From: an uncultured Bacteroidales bacterium
GTDB lineage: Bacteria; Bacteroidota; Bacteroidia; Bacteroidales; UBA932
Assembly (NCBI GenBank): GCA_934700615.1
Contig: CAKUXR010000002.1
Coordinates: 62,001 to 126,000, forward strand
Length of the DNA stretch: 64,000 nucleotides
Direction of reading: 5' to 3'
Below, one piece after another: positions 36,449-45,770 of this stretch. Numbering within the stretch: position 1 is the first letter of the stretch; every line of letters starts with the position of its first letter. The notes beneath the pieces were generated by a model. It was not told the DNA's origin and ran no database searches. It worked only from the letters and a program-made list of their open reading frames with translations. Made by a program: the position numbers and the translations under genes.

Positions 36449-38881
36449 CTAGAAATAAAGGCCAATGTTAAGATAAGCACCAGGCTTGTACTGCTTGCGT
36501 GACGCCCAATGGACATCCAGCTCGACAGGCCCGATAATGGAGTTGTAAGAATACTTGAGACCGGCTCCGAACACGCCCTTAGCCTTGTCAACATTGACAA
36601 TATCCTCTATATCAGCAACTGTCAAGGCATAGTTGAACATAGCAGTAAGGTAATTGTTCTTGAACAGCTTGAAGCGGAAATCAGTACGCGCTATGGCAAG
36701 GAAATTCGCACACGCCGTAGCGTAGTTGATTCCGGCAAAAGTCATCTGCTGGTCAAGATATCTGCCCGGAATGGCACCGCCCATGACATTGACATAAGGC
36801 AGAGTCGGATCACCTCCGAAGAGATAACGCGCCTGCAGAGAAGGAATAATCGCAAGAGAGCCCCTCGTCTGAACCACCGCCTTCACGTCGAAGGTCAATG
36901 AATGGAAAGGATCCACATGATAATTGGTTCCATGGAAAATCCATTCATAGCCAATTCCGAGAGTGAAGCCCTTCGTAGGGAAATAACCATCATCGAAAGT
37001 ATCAGCCCTCATATTGCCGAACACTGACTGATAATTATTTGTAAGATGTCCGAAATCATAATCTCCGGAGACCTTGTCAGTCATCGCGGAATTAAGCTTG
37101 AAATAATTGTTTCTGATACCCGCCCTCATATCGAACCTCCTCCAACGGATATTCGAAAGATAGATTTCCTGCATCATATTGAAATAGGCCACCTTATAGT
37201 CACTGGTACCAAGTTTGAACTGATTACGGTCAGTCCACTTGAAAAGAAAAGAGGCATTGAGAGTAGGCCCCTTAGGCGCCATCAGATAGAAATGCGCCTT
37301 GCCGTAAGGGTTCGTTCCGACCTTTCCCGTGAAATCAACTGCCGGTCCCTGAAGCCTATGGACATTAAGGCCAAGGTTCAGCAGCACCGAAACGATTTCT
37401 TCGGAATCAAACCTTCCGCCGATACCGAACTGATGGATAGGACCACGCTTGCAATGTATCATGAGACCGAACGGCTCACTCGTACCGACCAGCTCATAAG
37501 TCACGTAATCGAAGGCATTGGTACCGAAAATCACCGCCACGGCCTCCTCAATGGCACCTTTTCCGATGGTCTGGTTCGGTCTTATGCCAATCTTTCCCAT
37601 AAGGTAGCGGGACTCCTTGTCAGACACGCCGGTAATCTCCACGCTCGAAATCCTAACCGGCTCGGAATTGATGTCAATCGCCCTGCGGTTGTGAAGTTCC
37701 GTGCGGAAAGGACCTATCAATGCCTTCAGGCTGTCGAGCTTGCCGATCTGAGTCAATGCTGCCTCATAGCCCCTGTCAATGATAGTGCTGATGCTCCTGT
37801 CGTCGAAACTCATCATCGTGAACTCATCCAGAACAGGCTTGATGGTCACGTCAGGAATACCCACATTCTTCTCATACGACTCCCTGCCGAGCATGTCCAC
37901 ACCCTGGGAAATGATATCTCCAAGATTATTGAGGCCGGAATAATCACGGAAACCGGACGAAAGGTCCACACCAATGATAATGTCCGCACCCATGGCCTTC
38001 GCGATGTCGGTAGGATAGTTGTCCCTCATGCCTCCGTCCACCAGCACCATTCCGTCAGTCTTCACAGGAGCAAATACTCCCGGTATCGACATTGTCGAAC
38101 GCAGTGCCGTATTAAGTTTCCCCTCATACCAGATTTTAGGCTTGGCAGTAACCATTTCAGTAGCCACGCACACGAACGGGATAGGCAGTTCCTCGAACGA
38201 CATATTGTCCTGATAACCTACTGTAAGCGAGCTGAATATATTATTCACATTCTGTCCGAAAGCAAAGCCGGAAGGCAAACTGCCGAGCAGATTGTCCCTC
38301 ACGACTCTAGTGGCATCCTCACCCTTGGCGGCGCCGAAATGAATCTGGTCATATTTCCTTTCAGTGCCGGTATATTGGATATTCTCCTCCATGCGCTCCT
38401 CATAATCTTTCTTTGCATAAAAGAACGGGAACGAGAGTAGAATCCTGTCCTTGTACTTGCTTGTAGAATATGAGATATAGTCGCGCGGAACCTTGTCCGT
38501 CAATGCCACATCCCAGTCAAAGGACCTGAGAATGGAATCCATCTGTTCAGGCTGATATCCAAGGGAATACAGAGAGCCTATCAGACCTCCCATGCTGGTT
38601 CCGAGCACCACATCGACAGGAATTCCCAATGAATCCAGACACTTGATGACTCCGATGTGGGAGGCGCCTTTCGCCCCGCCACCGCTCAAGACCAATGCAA
38701 CTGTAGGCCTCTTTTCACGTATCATAGAAAGATAATCCCGCAGGGACTCCAATGAAAGGGAATCGCGGGTTTCGTCAATGCCGGGGACCTGTTTTTCCGG
38801 CAGATTGTCCGCAAAGACTGGCATTGACGTACAAAAAAATGACGCCAGCGCAGCCATCAATGTCAAAATTCTTCCACGCAT
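36449..38881 (-). CDS. Patatin-like phospholipase with POTRA and outer-membrane barrel
   Basis: 810 aa. A signal peptide (ending near VFA) is followed by a patatin domain (about 58-270) with oxyanion loop SGGGAKGASHIG, nucleophile elbow GTSMGG and dyad Asp in VDGGMRDNYP. Residues about 405-480 form a POTRA-like domain (VRISSVEITGVSDKESRYLM). The remainder (about 480-810) is a BamA/Omp85-type 16-strand barrel ending in an aromatic C-terminus (YLNIGLYF). This is the PlpD/type Vd autotransporter layout. In Bacteroidetes the passenger may stay attached at the surface. It acts on phospholipids by family knowledge; the substrate is unknown. recX follows within 4 bases. Confidence 0.92.
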   Translation of the reverse strand: MRGRILTLMAALASFFCTSMPVFADNLPEKQVPGIDETRDSLSLESLRDYLSMIREKRPTVALVLSGGGAKGASHIGVIKCLDSLGIPVDVVLGTSMGGLIGSLYSLGYQPEQMDSILRSFDWDVALTDKVPRDYISYSTSKYKDRILLSFPFFYAKKDYEERMEENIQYTGTERKYDQIHFGAAKGEDATRVVRDNLLGSLPSGFAFGQNVNNIFSSLTVGYQDNMSFEELPIPFVCVATEMVTAKPKIWYEGKLNTALRSTMSIPGVFAPVKTDGMVLVDGGMRDNYPTDIAKAMGADIIIGVDLSSGFRDYSGLNNLGDIISQGVDMLGRESYEKNVGIPDVTIKPVLDEFTMMSFDDRSISTIIDRGYEAALTQIGKLDSLKALIGPFRTELHNRRAIDINSEPVRISSVEITGVSDKESRYLMGKIGIRPNQTIGKGAIEEAVAVIFGTNAFDYVTYELVGTSEPFGLMIHCKRGPIHQFGIGGRFDSEEIVSVLLNLGLNVHRLQGPAVDFTGKVGTNPYGKAHFYLMAPKGPTLNASFLFKWTDRNQFKLGTSDYKVAYFNMMQEIYLSNIRWRRFDMRAGIRNNYFKLNSAMTDKVSGDYDFGHLTNNYQSVFGNMRADTFDDGYFPTKGFTLGIGYEWIFHGTNYHVDPFHSLTFDVKAVVQTRGSLAIIPSLQARYLFGGDPTLPYVNVMGGAIPGRYLDQQMTFAGINYATACANFLAIARTDFRFKLFKNNYLTAMFNYALTVADIEDIVNVDKAKGVFGAGLKYSYNSIIGPVELDVHWASRKQYKPGAYLNIGLYF

Positions 38882-38915
38882 AGCCTACAATAAATTAACA
38901 GTCAGTCAGATATTC

Positions 38916-40001
38916 TTATTTGTCACCATGTTTTCCGGCAAGCATACCGCAGGCCGCAAATATATCCTCACCCCTCGAAGCACGTATGGTCGATGTGATG
39001 CCGGCCTTGTTCAGACGGTCACGGAAAACCTCCATGACTCCCTCCGGAGAAGACACATACGGAAAATCAGGAATCTTATGGAACCTGATGAGGTTCACGC
39101 GGCATTCCAGACCGGAAAGCAGACGGATAATCCCGTCCGCATGACGCTTGTCGTCATTGAAACCGGAAAACATCGTATATTCGAAACTTACACGCCTCTG
39201 GCCGGTAAAGTCATATTGGCGGATAAGCGAAATCACATCTTTCAGCGGATAGGCCTTCTGGACAGGCATCAGTTCACCACGCTCATCAGGGAAGGCATCA
39301 TGCATACTGATCGCAAGGTGGCACCTGGTTTCATCCAGATAGCGTTTGAGATTAGGCAAAACACCTATGGATGAGAGGGTTATACGCTTCGGACTCCATC
39401 CGAAACCCCAGTCGGCAGTAAGCACTTCTATCGCCCTGCGGACATTCTCGTAGTTGTCCAAAGGCTCGCCCATACCCATAAATACGGTACCGGTAAGGTC
39501 AGCGGCCTCATCCACAGATATGAACTGGGAAAGGATATCGGCAGCCGACAGATTGCCATGGAAACCCTGACGGCCTGTCATACAGAACTTGCAGCCCATC
39601 TTGCATCCGGCCTGAGATGACACGCAGAGCGTCTTCCTGTCCAGTTCCGGAATCATGACAGCCTCGATGCTGCTGGACTCCACCTTTCCGGGATTCTCCC
39701 CCTCAATGGCATTCAGTCCGCCTCCGAAAGCGCAAGTCACAGGGAAAAGATACTTCTTGGTACCATCCGATGACTCGCGGCAGTCCGAATAGGCAACCGC
39801 TCCTGTCTCATATTTCTCAGACAACTTCTCCCTTCCGGCCTTGGAAAGGTTCGTCATCTCATCTATTGTCTTTACTTTCTTCTTGTATAGCCACTGGGCA
39901 ATCTGGCCGCCTGCATAAGACGGCAGCCCGCATTCGACAGCTATTTCCTTCAGTTCGCCGGGAGTTTTCCCAAGCAGTTTATATTTAATCACTTCGCTCA
40001 T
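38916..40001 (-). CDS. rlmN: 23S rRNA (A2503-C2) / tRNA (A37-C2) methyltransferase
   Basis: A radical-SAM enzyme of 361 aa that methylates C2 of adenosine in 23S rRNA and tRNA. The 4Fe-4S motif is CKMGCKFC (Cys 133, 137, 140), followed by MTGRQGF. GMGEPLDNYENV and the catalytic Cys near the C-terminus in FAACGMLAG are present. Length is normal for the family. It diverges from recA with a 104-base gap. Confidence 0.97.
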   Translation of the reverse strand: MSEVIKYKLLGKTPGELKEIAVECGLPSYAGGQIAQWLYKKKVKTIDEMTNLSKAGREKLSEKYETGAVAYSDCRESSDGTKKYLFPVTCAFGGGLNAIEGENPGKVESSSIEAVMIPELDRKTLCVSSQAGCKMGCKFCMTGRQGFHGNLSAADILSQFISVDEAADLTGTVFMGMGEPLDNYENVRRAIEVLTADWGFGWSPKRITLSSIGVLPNLKRYLDETRCHLAISMHDAFPDERGELMPVQKAYPLKDVISLIRQYDFTGQRRVSFEYTMFSGFNDDKRHADGIIRLLSGLECRVNLIRFHKIPDFPYVSSPEGVMEVFRDRLNKAGITSTIRASRGEDIFAACGMLAGKHGDK

Positions 40002-40008
40002 AACTCTA

Positions 40009-40016
40009 CAAATTTA
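40009..40016 (-). promoter_or_regulatory. Possible -7 box for rlmN
   Basis: The complement TAAATTTG matches TAnnTTTG, but it lies only 7 bases from the ATG at 40001, which would give an almost leaderless transcript. Tentative. Confidence 0.3.
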
Positions 40017-40050
40017 ACTAATTTTTCATTTCTAATTACTGCGTTTTTTC

Positions 40051-40058
40051 TATCTTTG
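40051..40058 (+). promoter_or_regulatory. -7 box of recA
   Basis: TATCTTTG is an exact consensus match, 48 bases before the recA start. No TTG is seen at -33. The leader contains the inverted repeat TGCGGA/TCCGCA (40064-40081), which could fold. Confidence 0.55.
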
Positions 40059-40105
40059 TGAAGAATGCGGAATAATCCGCAGATAAGAACAAAAAATAAC
40101 ACATT

Positions 40106-41140
40106 ATGGCTAAAGAAGCAGTAAAAGACGCCGGCGCCCAGGTTGATACCGGGAAACTGAAAGCGCTGCAGGCGACGATCGACAAGATTGAAAAAGACTA
40201 TGGGAAAGGCACGATCATGAAGCTGGGAGATCAGCCACAATGGGATGAACATCAAGTAATACCGAGCGGCTCCATCGCTCTCGACCATGCTTTGGGAATC
40301 GGAGGATACCCTAAGGGCAGAATCATCGAGATTTATGGACCTGAGTCCAGCGGTAAGACGACATTGGCAATCCACGCCATCGCACAGGCACAGAAACAGG
40401 GCGGAATTGCAGCAATGATAGATGCAGAGCATGCATTCGACCGTTCTTACGCGAAAGCCCTCGGTGTAAATCTGGATACGCTCCTCATATCACAGCCGGA
40501 CAACGGTGAGCAGGCGCTTGAAATCGCCGACAACCTCATCAGGTCAGGTGCCATTGACATCATTGTCATTGACTCAGTCGCAGCCCTCACTCCGAAGGCT
40601 GAAATCGAAGGTGAGATGGGTGACAACAAGGTCGGTCTCCAGGCAAGACTCATGAGCCAGGCCCTCAGAAAACTGACCGCAAACATCAGTAAGACAAACA
40701 CTTGCTGCATCTTCATCAACCAGCTCCGTGAAAAGATCGGAATCATGTTCGGTAATCCTGAGACCACTACCGGAGGTAACGCGCTGAAGTTCTACGCATC
40801 AGTACGTATCGATGTCCGCAGAACCACCCAGATCAAGGACGGCGAAGAGGCTCTCGGAAACCGCACCAAGGTGAAGGTCGTAAAGAACAAGATGGCCCCA
40901 CCTTTCAAGAAGGCAGAGTTCGATATCGTTTACGGTGAGGGCATCTCACACACAGGCGAGATTGTCGATCTCGGAGTCGAGTACGGCATCATCAACAAGA
41001 GCGGCTCATGGTTCAGCTACGGCGACCAGAAACTTGCCCAGGGCAGAGAGGCCACCAAGCAGCTGATTGCCGACAATGCCGAGCTCAGCGATGAAATCGA
41101 GGCAAAAATCAGAGAGGCGCTCAAGAACGTCCACGACTAG
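40106..41140 (+). CDS. recA: Recombinase A
   Basis: A 344-aa strand-exchange ATPase and co-protease. Walker A GPESSGKT (78-85), the loop region with DSVAALTPKAEIEGEMGD, and INQLREKIGIMFGNPETTTGGNALKFYAS match RecA almost without change. Codon use is rich in C-ending codons, like the nqr genes, as expected for high expression. The gene stands alone. Confidence 0.99.
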   Translation: MAKEAVKDAGAQVDTGKLKALQATIDKIEKDYGKGTIMKLGDQPQWDEHQVIPSGSIALDHALGIGGYPKGRIIEIYGPESSGKTTLAIHAIAQAQKQGGIAAMIDAEHAFDRSYAKALGVNLDTLLISQPDNGEQALEIADNLIRSGAIDIIVIDSVAALTPKAEIEGEMGDNKVGLQARLMSQALRKLTANISKTNTCCIFINQLREKIGIMFGNPETTTGGNALKFYASVRIDVRRTTQIKDGEEALGNRTKVKVVKNKMAPPFKKAEFDIVYGEGISHTGEIVDLGVEYGIINKSGSWFSYGDQKLAQGREATKQLIADNAELSDEIEAKIREALKNVHD

Positions 41141-41157
41141 GCCGAGACTCTTGGGCA

Positions 41158-42054
41158 TCACTCTATGACACATCTTGAGAGACGAGTTGCAGTCTCCTTG
41201 TCAATTATCCCTGCACGTTCGAGACCGGAAACGGTCCAAGACGAGCGGGGATTATTGTTTCTGTAAAGCACTATGGCATTGGCAGTTCTGAAATTCCTCA
41301 CATACGGATGCCTGCGTAGTGAATCTGCCGGCATTGACCACAGCCTGAACGGCGACGGTCTCTTCCCTACCTCTATAAGGTCAGAAAACTTCGCAAACTT
41401 CTCTTCGTCAAGATGATAGATTTCCATCAGCTGCACGATGTCAGAATAGCCGCCCAGTTTCTCCCGATATGCCACCATCTTGGCAGCAAAATATCCGCCG
41501 ATGCCGGGAAGAGCGTCAAAAGCCGCCGAATCCGCAACATTGATATCGACAAGGGGTATGTCAATGAATTTTTCCAGCCTCCGGAACAGGGTATCAGACA
41601 CCACATAGGACTTGGCAAAATCGCTCCGCCTCCAAAAACGGCCACCCTTCCTGCGGTATGAGTCAATGGATTCCGCCTGCTTTTCCGTGAATCCCAGACG
41701 ACACAAGTCAGATACCGAAACCGTATTCGGATTAAACATGAACGATTCGTAAGTACGTGGCGTGAACGTCCTTATCACCTTCTCCGCCTGTTCCGGACGT
41801 TTGGCATAATGCCTTTCGGCCCGGATTTCCCCACGCCTTTTGTCAATGCTACCATGCTGATTGACAGGCACTTCTTTCACCGGACTTTCTATCACAAAAA
41901 CCGTATCCGGAGCGGTCGCGCCGGACAAAATCTTAAGCGTGGCAGCCCTATGCACGAACAAGGCTGTCTGATAACCGATTATCAGAAATGCAAGGGCAAT
42001 CGCCCCTGTTACAAATGATGCGGAAACACGTTGTTTCCTTTTCTGTTCAGACAT
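41158..42054 (-). CDS. Helix-hairpin-helix (ComEA-like) membrane protein
   Basis: A 298-aa protein with one N-terminal membrane helix (about 12-34) and three helix-hairpin-helix segments. The clearest is VNIVDSAAFDALPGIGGYFAAKMVAYRE-like (residues about 175-205, DINVADSAAFDALPGIGG), preceded by a repeat around FNPNTVSVSDLCRLGF and followed by FRTANAIVLYRNNNP. HhH motifs bind DNA non-specifically. In competent bacteria ComEA carries incoming DNA across the periplasm. Bacteroidetes versions of this length are common and mostly uncharacterised, so a DNA-uptake role is plausible but unproven. It is convergent with recA. Confidence 0.85.
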   Translation of the reverse strand: MSEQKRKQRVSASFVTGAIALAFLIIGYQTALFVHRAATLKILSGATAPDTVFVIESPVKEVPVNQHGSIDKRRGEIRAERHYAKRPEQAEKVIRTFTPRTYESFMFNPNTVSVSDLCRLGFTEKQAESIDSYRRKGGRFWRRSDFAKSYVVSDTLFRRLEKFIDIPLVDINVADSAAFDALPGIGGYFAAKMVAYREKLGGYSDIVQLMEIYHLDEEKFAKFSDLIEVGKRPSPFRLWSMPADSLRRHPYVRNFRTANAIVLYRNNNPRSSWTVSGLERAGIIDKETATRLSRCVIE

Positions 42055-42124
42055 TGTCTTTCCAAGCCACCCGCCCTGAAAAGATAAATTGCATTGACCT
42101 CCGGTATCCTCTTCCGGATGTCAG

Positions 42125-42847
42125 TTATTCCTCGTCTTCGGCGTACTTTGACTCCTTGCGCTTGCGTGCAGGGGCGCCGGCAACGACTATCACGATTTCG
42201 CCCTTCGGTTCATGCTCACGGAACCAATCCGCGACCTCCGTCAATGTTCCCCTGCGGTGTTCCTCATGAACCTTGGAAATTTCCCTGGCCACCGAACATT
42301 CCCTGTCCGGTCCGAAGAACTCGGCAAACTGCTCCAGAGTCTTGACAAGACGATAAGGGGACTCGTAAAAAATCATTGACCTTGGCTCCTCGGAAAGCGC
42401 CTTCAGCAAAGTCTGGCGGCCTTTCTTCACCGGAAGGAAGCCCTCGAAGCAGAATCTGTCGCATGGAAGTCCGGACGAAACTATCGCCGGAATACATGCC
42501 GTCGCTCCGGGAAGTGTCTGTACTTCAATGCCTTCCGCAGCGCATGTCCTGACCAGCAGGAATCCGGGGTCAGAAATTCCTGGTGTTCCGGCGTCGCTGA
42601 TGAGAGCCACGTTCAGACCTGCAAGAATCCTGTCCTTGATGACGGAAGCGGTCTGATGTTCATTGAATTTATGATGTGACTGCAGCTTTCCGTGGATATC
42701 ATAATGCTTCAGCAGCACTGAACTGGTCCTGGTATCCTCCGCCAGAATAAGGTCAGCCTCCTGAAGGACTTTCACGGCCCTGTAGGTCATATCTTCGAGA
42801 TTTCCGACAGGTGTCGGAACGATGTATAGTTTTCCTGTTGTCTCCAT
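42125..42847 (-). CDS. rsmI: 16S rRNA (C1402-2'-O) methyltransferase
   Basis: A 240-aa SAM-dependent enzyme of the tetrapyrrole-methylase fold. PTPVGNLEDMTYRAVKVL and LAEDTRTSSVLLKHY at the N-terminus, SDAGTPGISDPG in the middle, and FYESPYRLVKTL are diagnostic. It is a bit shorter than E. coli RsmI. The C-terminus is Lys/Arg/Glu-rich. It is likely cotranscribed with the upstream coiled-coil gene (27-base gap). Confidence 0.96.
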   Translation of the reverse strand: METTGKLYIVPTPVGNLEDMTYRAVKVLQEADLILAEDTRTSSVLLKHYDIHGKLQSHHKFNEHQTASVIKDRILAGLNVALISDAGTPGISDPGFLLVRTCAAEGIEVQTLPGATACIPAIVSSGLPCDRFCFEGFLPVKKGRQTLLKALSEEPRSMIFYESPYRLVKTLEQFAEFFGPDRECSVAREISKVHEEHRRGTLTEVADWFREHEPKGEIVIVVAGAPARKRKESKYAEDEE

Positions 42848-42874
42848 TCTCTATCAACCTCTATCAACACGTAA

Positions 42875-43546
42875 TCAGCTGTTCTGACGTATCTTACGCC
42901 TTACGGCCATCATAAACCTGTGGACATTGTCAGAATATATATCCCACTCCGGGAATGTCTCCGAAAGATATTCCACCGCCTTTTCCAATGTAGGGAATGA
43001 ATTTATGCGGTTCACCACATCCTGGAACAGCATCGAGTCGTCACGGAACAGGCTGCAGATGAACAACACCCTATCATTGAGGGAAATAGCGCTTCTGACG
43101 TCCTTCACTTCCGAGCCCGGGATATCGGTGTACCACCGTGGCTTGTCAGGTCTGGAGTCAATGACAGCCTTGTGGACACTGGCAGCATTGACATCATTCA
43201 ATGTCCTGGGCACAGGCTTTTTGGCGGGTGCAGGCTTCGATTCTCCCCAGAGTTCTCCGAATACGCTTTCAGGCGCTTCCTCTTCCGCAGCAGGAAGGTC
43301 CCCGACGGCAGTCTCAGACGCAGCAGTAATTTCAGGCGCAGTTTCTTCCTGTACCGCCTCGGAAATCTCCGGCAAGAAATCTTCATGAACGAGTTCTATA
43401 TGTTCGGCCACTTCACCATTCTCTTCAGAATCAGAGGTTTCCGTTCTGTTATATTCCGCTATGAGCTTTTCCATCACGGCTATCTTTTCCTTAAGTTCGG
43501 ACAGGCCGCGCTCAAGTTCAGCCAACAATTCCTTCTGGTTGTCCAT
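42875..43546 (-). CDS. Conserved hypothetical protein with N-terminal coiled coil
   Basis: A 223-aa protein using the ATG at 43546 (MDNQKELLAELERGLSEL); an ATG three codons earlier at 43555 is possible. The first 35 residues form a coiled coil. Residues about 40-125 are acidic and low-complexity, rich in Glu and Ala. The C-terminal region (about 140-223) is compact: VRSAISLNDRVLFICSLFRDD, INSFPTLEKAVEYLSETFPEWD and FMMAVRRKIRQ. I recall this as a protein often seen near housekeeping genes in Bacteroidetes, without a known role. It is cytoplasmic, as no signal is seen. Confidence 0.75.
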   Translation of the reverse strand: MDNQKELLAELERGLSELKEKIAVMEKLIAEYNRTETSDSEENGEVAEHIELVHEDFLPEISEAVQEETAPEITAASETAVGDLPAAEEEAPESVFGELWGESKPAPAKKPVPRTLNDVNAASVHKAVIDSRPDKPRWYTDIPGSEVKDVRSAISLNDRVLFICSLFRDDSMLFQDVVNRINSFPTLEKAVEYLSETFPEWDIYSDNVHRFMMAVRRKIRQNS

Positions 43547-43746
43547 TTTCCGCAAGGTTACAAATTACACAGTTCATGTTCCGCATGTACGGAACACATA
43601 TCACACAAAATTACGTTTTAATTGCGATAATCGGAATAGCAGCATGGAAAACTCTGAAAAAATATTGACCCGACGTGAAAATCCCCCGAAAAATTTTCCG
43701 GACGCATGAAAAAATGTTAAATTCGCAGCCTATTCAAACAAAAGCC

Positions 43747-44334
43747 ATGTATTCTGAAAACCCTATAAAATCAGGCTGCATAGAAGTGATATGCGGTTCA
43801 ATGTTCTCAGGCAAGACCGAGGAACTCATTAGAAGACTGAAAAGAGCACAGTTCGCCAACCAGAAAATAGAGATATTCAAGCCGGCTGTTGACAAGAGAT
43901 ATTCTGACATGGACGTCGTTTCCCATGACCTCCACAGCATCCCATGCACCCCGGTAAAGGACGCGGCAAAGATGCTCGAATGTTCGGATGAGACACAGGT
44001 CATCGGCATTGACGAGGCCCAGTTCTTCGGCGAAAACCTCATCGAGGTGGCCCAGACACTTGCAGACAAGGGTAAAAGAGTCATCGTGGCAGGTCTTGAC
44101 ACCGACTACATGGGCAAGCCTTTCGGTCCTATCCCAGGTCTCATGGCAATCGCCGAGGACGTCCAGAAAGTCCATGCCATCTGCGTGAAATGCGGCAATC
44201 TTGCCAACCATTCACATCGTCTGTCCAAGAGCCACAAGCTTGTGCTCCTCGGAGAAAAAGACATCTATGAGCCTCTGTGCCGCCAATGCTACAATGAGGC
44301 TATGGCTCAGGAGAATAAGGAAAGCGAGGATTAG
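43747..44334 (+). CDS. tdk: Thymidine kinase
   Basis: Phosphorylates thymidine for salvage. GCIEVICGSMFSGKTEELIRR holds the P-loop; DEAQFF (Walker B) and the lasso with AICVKCGNLANHSHRL are present. Two zinc Cys pairs are CVKC and CRQC. The start at 43747 (MYSENPIKSG) gives 195 aa, the usual size; in-frame ATGs at 43714 and 43675 would add residues without similarity. The stop shares bases with that of the convergent C11 peptidase gene. Confidence 0.95.
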   Translation: MYSENPIKSGCIEVICGSMFSGKTEELIRRLKRAQFANQKIEIFKPAVDKRYSDMDVVSHDLHSIPCTPVKDAAKMLECSDETQVIGIDEAQFFGENLIEVAQTLADKGKRVIVAGLDTDYMGKPFGPIPGLMAIAEDVQKVHAICVKCGNLANHSHRLSKSHKLVLLGEKDIYEPLCRQCYNEAMAQENKESED

Positions 44335-45617
44335 AGTACCAGACCCGAGGCCTTGTTCCAGGACAAGGTCTTGTAGAACTCATCCAGTTCTGAATTTCCG
44401 TCAGCCGGAAGGTACATGCTCAGGCCGCAATGCGTTCTGATATCGAAATTTATGAAGGTGTCCGTTGCCGCGTTATATAACACGCAATCGGACATCGCTT
44501 TGTTATAGTCAGTCATGTCCGCCTCCGGGACACCGCTCTGCCGGAGGATGTCAGTCAAGTCGTAGAACCAATGTTTCCTCGCGCGGAAATAGCCCTGAAC
44601 ATTGGCGGCATTGACAAGGGAAATCTGGTTGCGGTACTTGGAAAACAGCGACTTGCAAGACTCTGCCAGCCCGTCCAGACGGGTGCAGTCTATCATTGAT
44701 ATTGTCAATGACCTGTAAATCGGGTCATCCTGATTCTTATAGTGCCGGTATGAGTCTTCGCAGAGGTTGTAAAGGTCCGGCACGACCGGCTTCAAGACTC
44801 TCTGTGTCAATGTCGTATAGTCGCACAGCCCGTCTTCCAGTACCTCCGCCTGCGAGAAAACGAGCTTGTCGCACTTGTCTTTCAACGCATAGGCAACCTC
44901 GATGCCGCCCATCAGGCAAGCGTCAATGATAATGTAATCAAATTTCATCGGCAGTGCCTGCGCGAAAGTCTCGATTTCCATTTCGTAGGTATTCCTGCTC
45001 GTAATATTGTCAATGCCAATGCTTTTCACTCTCGGCATCGAACCATCCGAGTTCGGGTCAATGTAAGGAACAGCCTGAAGTCCGGCGGTACCTGCCGTAA
45101 TCTTGCCCGTAGAATAATAGCCTGATGGCAGCCATCCGCTTCCATGTGACGAGAAGACCATTCCGTAACTTGCATGAGGATAGAGTCCTTTCACGGTTTC
45201 CAGAACATCGGTCATGGTAGATGCAGACACAGCTTCGTCCGTTTCAGGCCAGGTTTTAAGGGTATCCGAAATCACTTTCCCCCATCCGTCCGAGGAAAGC
45301 CTTATAAGATATGATGGCGTTCTGTCCGTGTATCTTCCTGTCTCTGACAGCCTTCTGGAATAAACCAGAACCGCCTTTGACATTGACCCTACCAACGGGA
45401 GATAGCCGGATTTCATATCATTGACATCATCCTCAAGGGCAGCACACAGGGAGTTGAATCCGGCGGAATACAGGATCATCACCTGCGCCTTTTCCGAAGT
45501 TACGTTCCTCACCGGTGTTGTCCCCTTGTTTCCCGGCATGTCATCGAATGTCTTGTCACACGCCACCGCCGACAACATAAGCAACGATGCCAATGCCGCC
45601 CATATATTATTGACCAT
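44331..45617 (-). CDS. Clostripain-like (family C11) cysteine peptidase lipoprotein
   Basis: A 428-aa lipoprotein if the ATG at 45617 (MVNNIWAALASLLMLSAVAC) is used; the ATGs at 45635 and 45677 only add charged residues before the signal peptide. The catalytic His is in FSSHGSGW (His 158) and the catalytic Cys in IDACLMGG (Cys 234), the C11 dyad. Members cleave after Arg or Lys and mature by self-cleavage; some act on other secreted bacterial or host proteins. It has a typical middle linker with repeated TAGTAGL-like sequence. It is cell-surface or periplasmic. It shares stop-codon bases with tdk. Confidence 0.9.
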   Translation of the reverse strand: MVNNIWAALASLLMLSAVACDKTFDDMPGNKGTTPVRNVTSEKAQVMILYSAGFNSLCAALEDDVNDMKSGYLPLVGSMSKAVLVYSRRLSETGRYTDRTPSYLIRLSSDGWGKVISDTLKTWPETDEAVSASTMTDVLETVKGLYPHASYGMVFSSHGSGWLPSGYYSTGKITAGTAGLQAVPYIDPNSDGSMPRVKSIGIDNITSRNTYEMEIETFAQALPMKFDYIIIDACLMGGIEVAYALKDKCDKLVFSQAEVLEDGLCDYTTLTQRVLKPVVPDLYNLCEDSYRHYKNQDDPIYRSLTISMIDCTRLDGLAESCKSLFSKYRNQISLVNAANVQGYFRARKHWFYDLTDILRQSGVPEADMTDYNKAMSDCVLYNAATDTFINFDIRTHCGLSMYLPADGNSELDEFYKTLSWNKASGLVL

Positions 45618-45770
45618 CTGTCTCTTTCCTCTCATAGTCTTTATCTTCGCAGGTGTCTGAAATCTTAGCTTCCCCATGGCAAACTATTGTCGTTTCCAAA
45701 CGCTCAACTCGCAAATATAACAAATTCTCAGATATCACAAGCGGATAGTTTCTTCTCAGGAGCAAAATAA

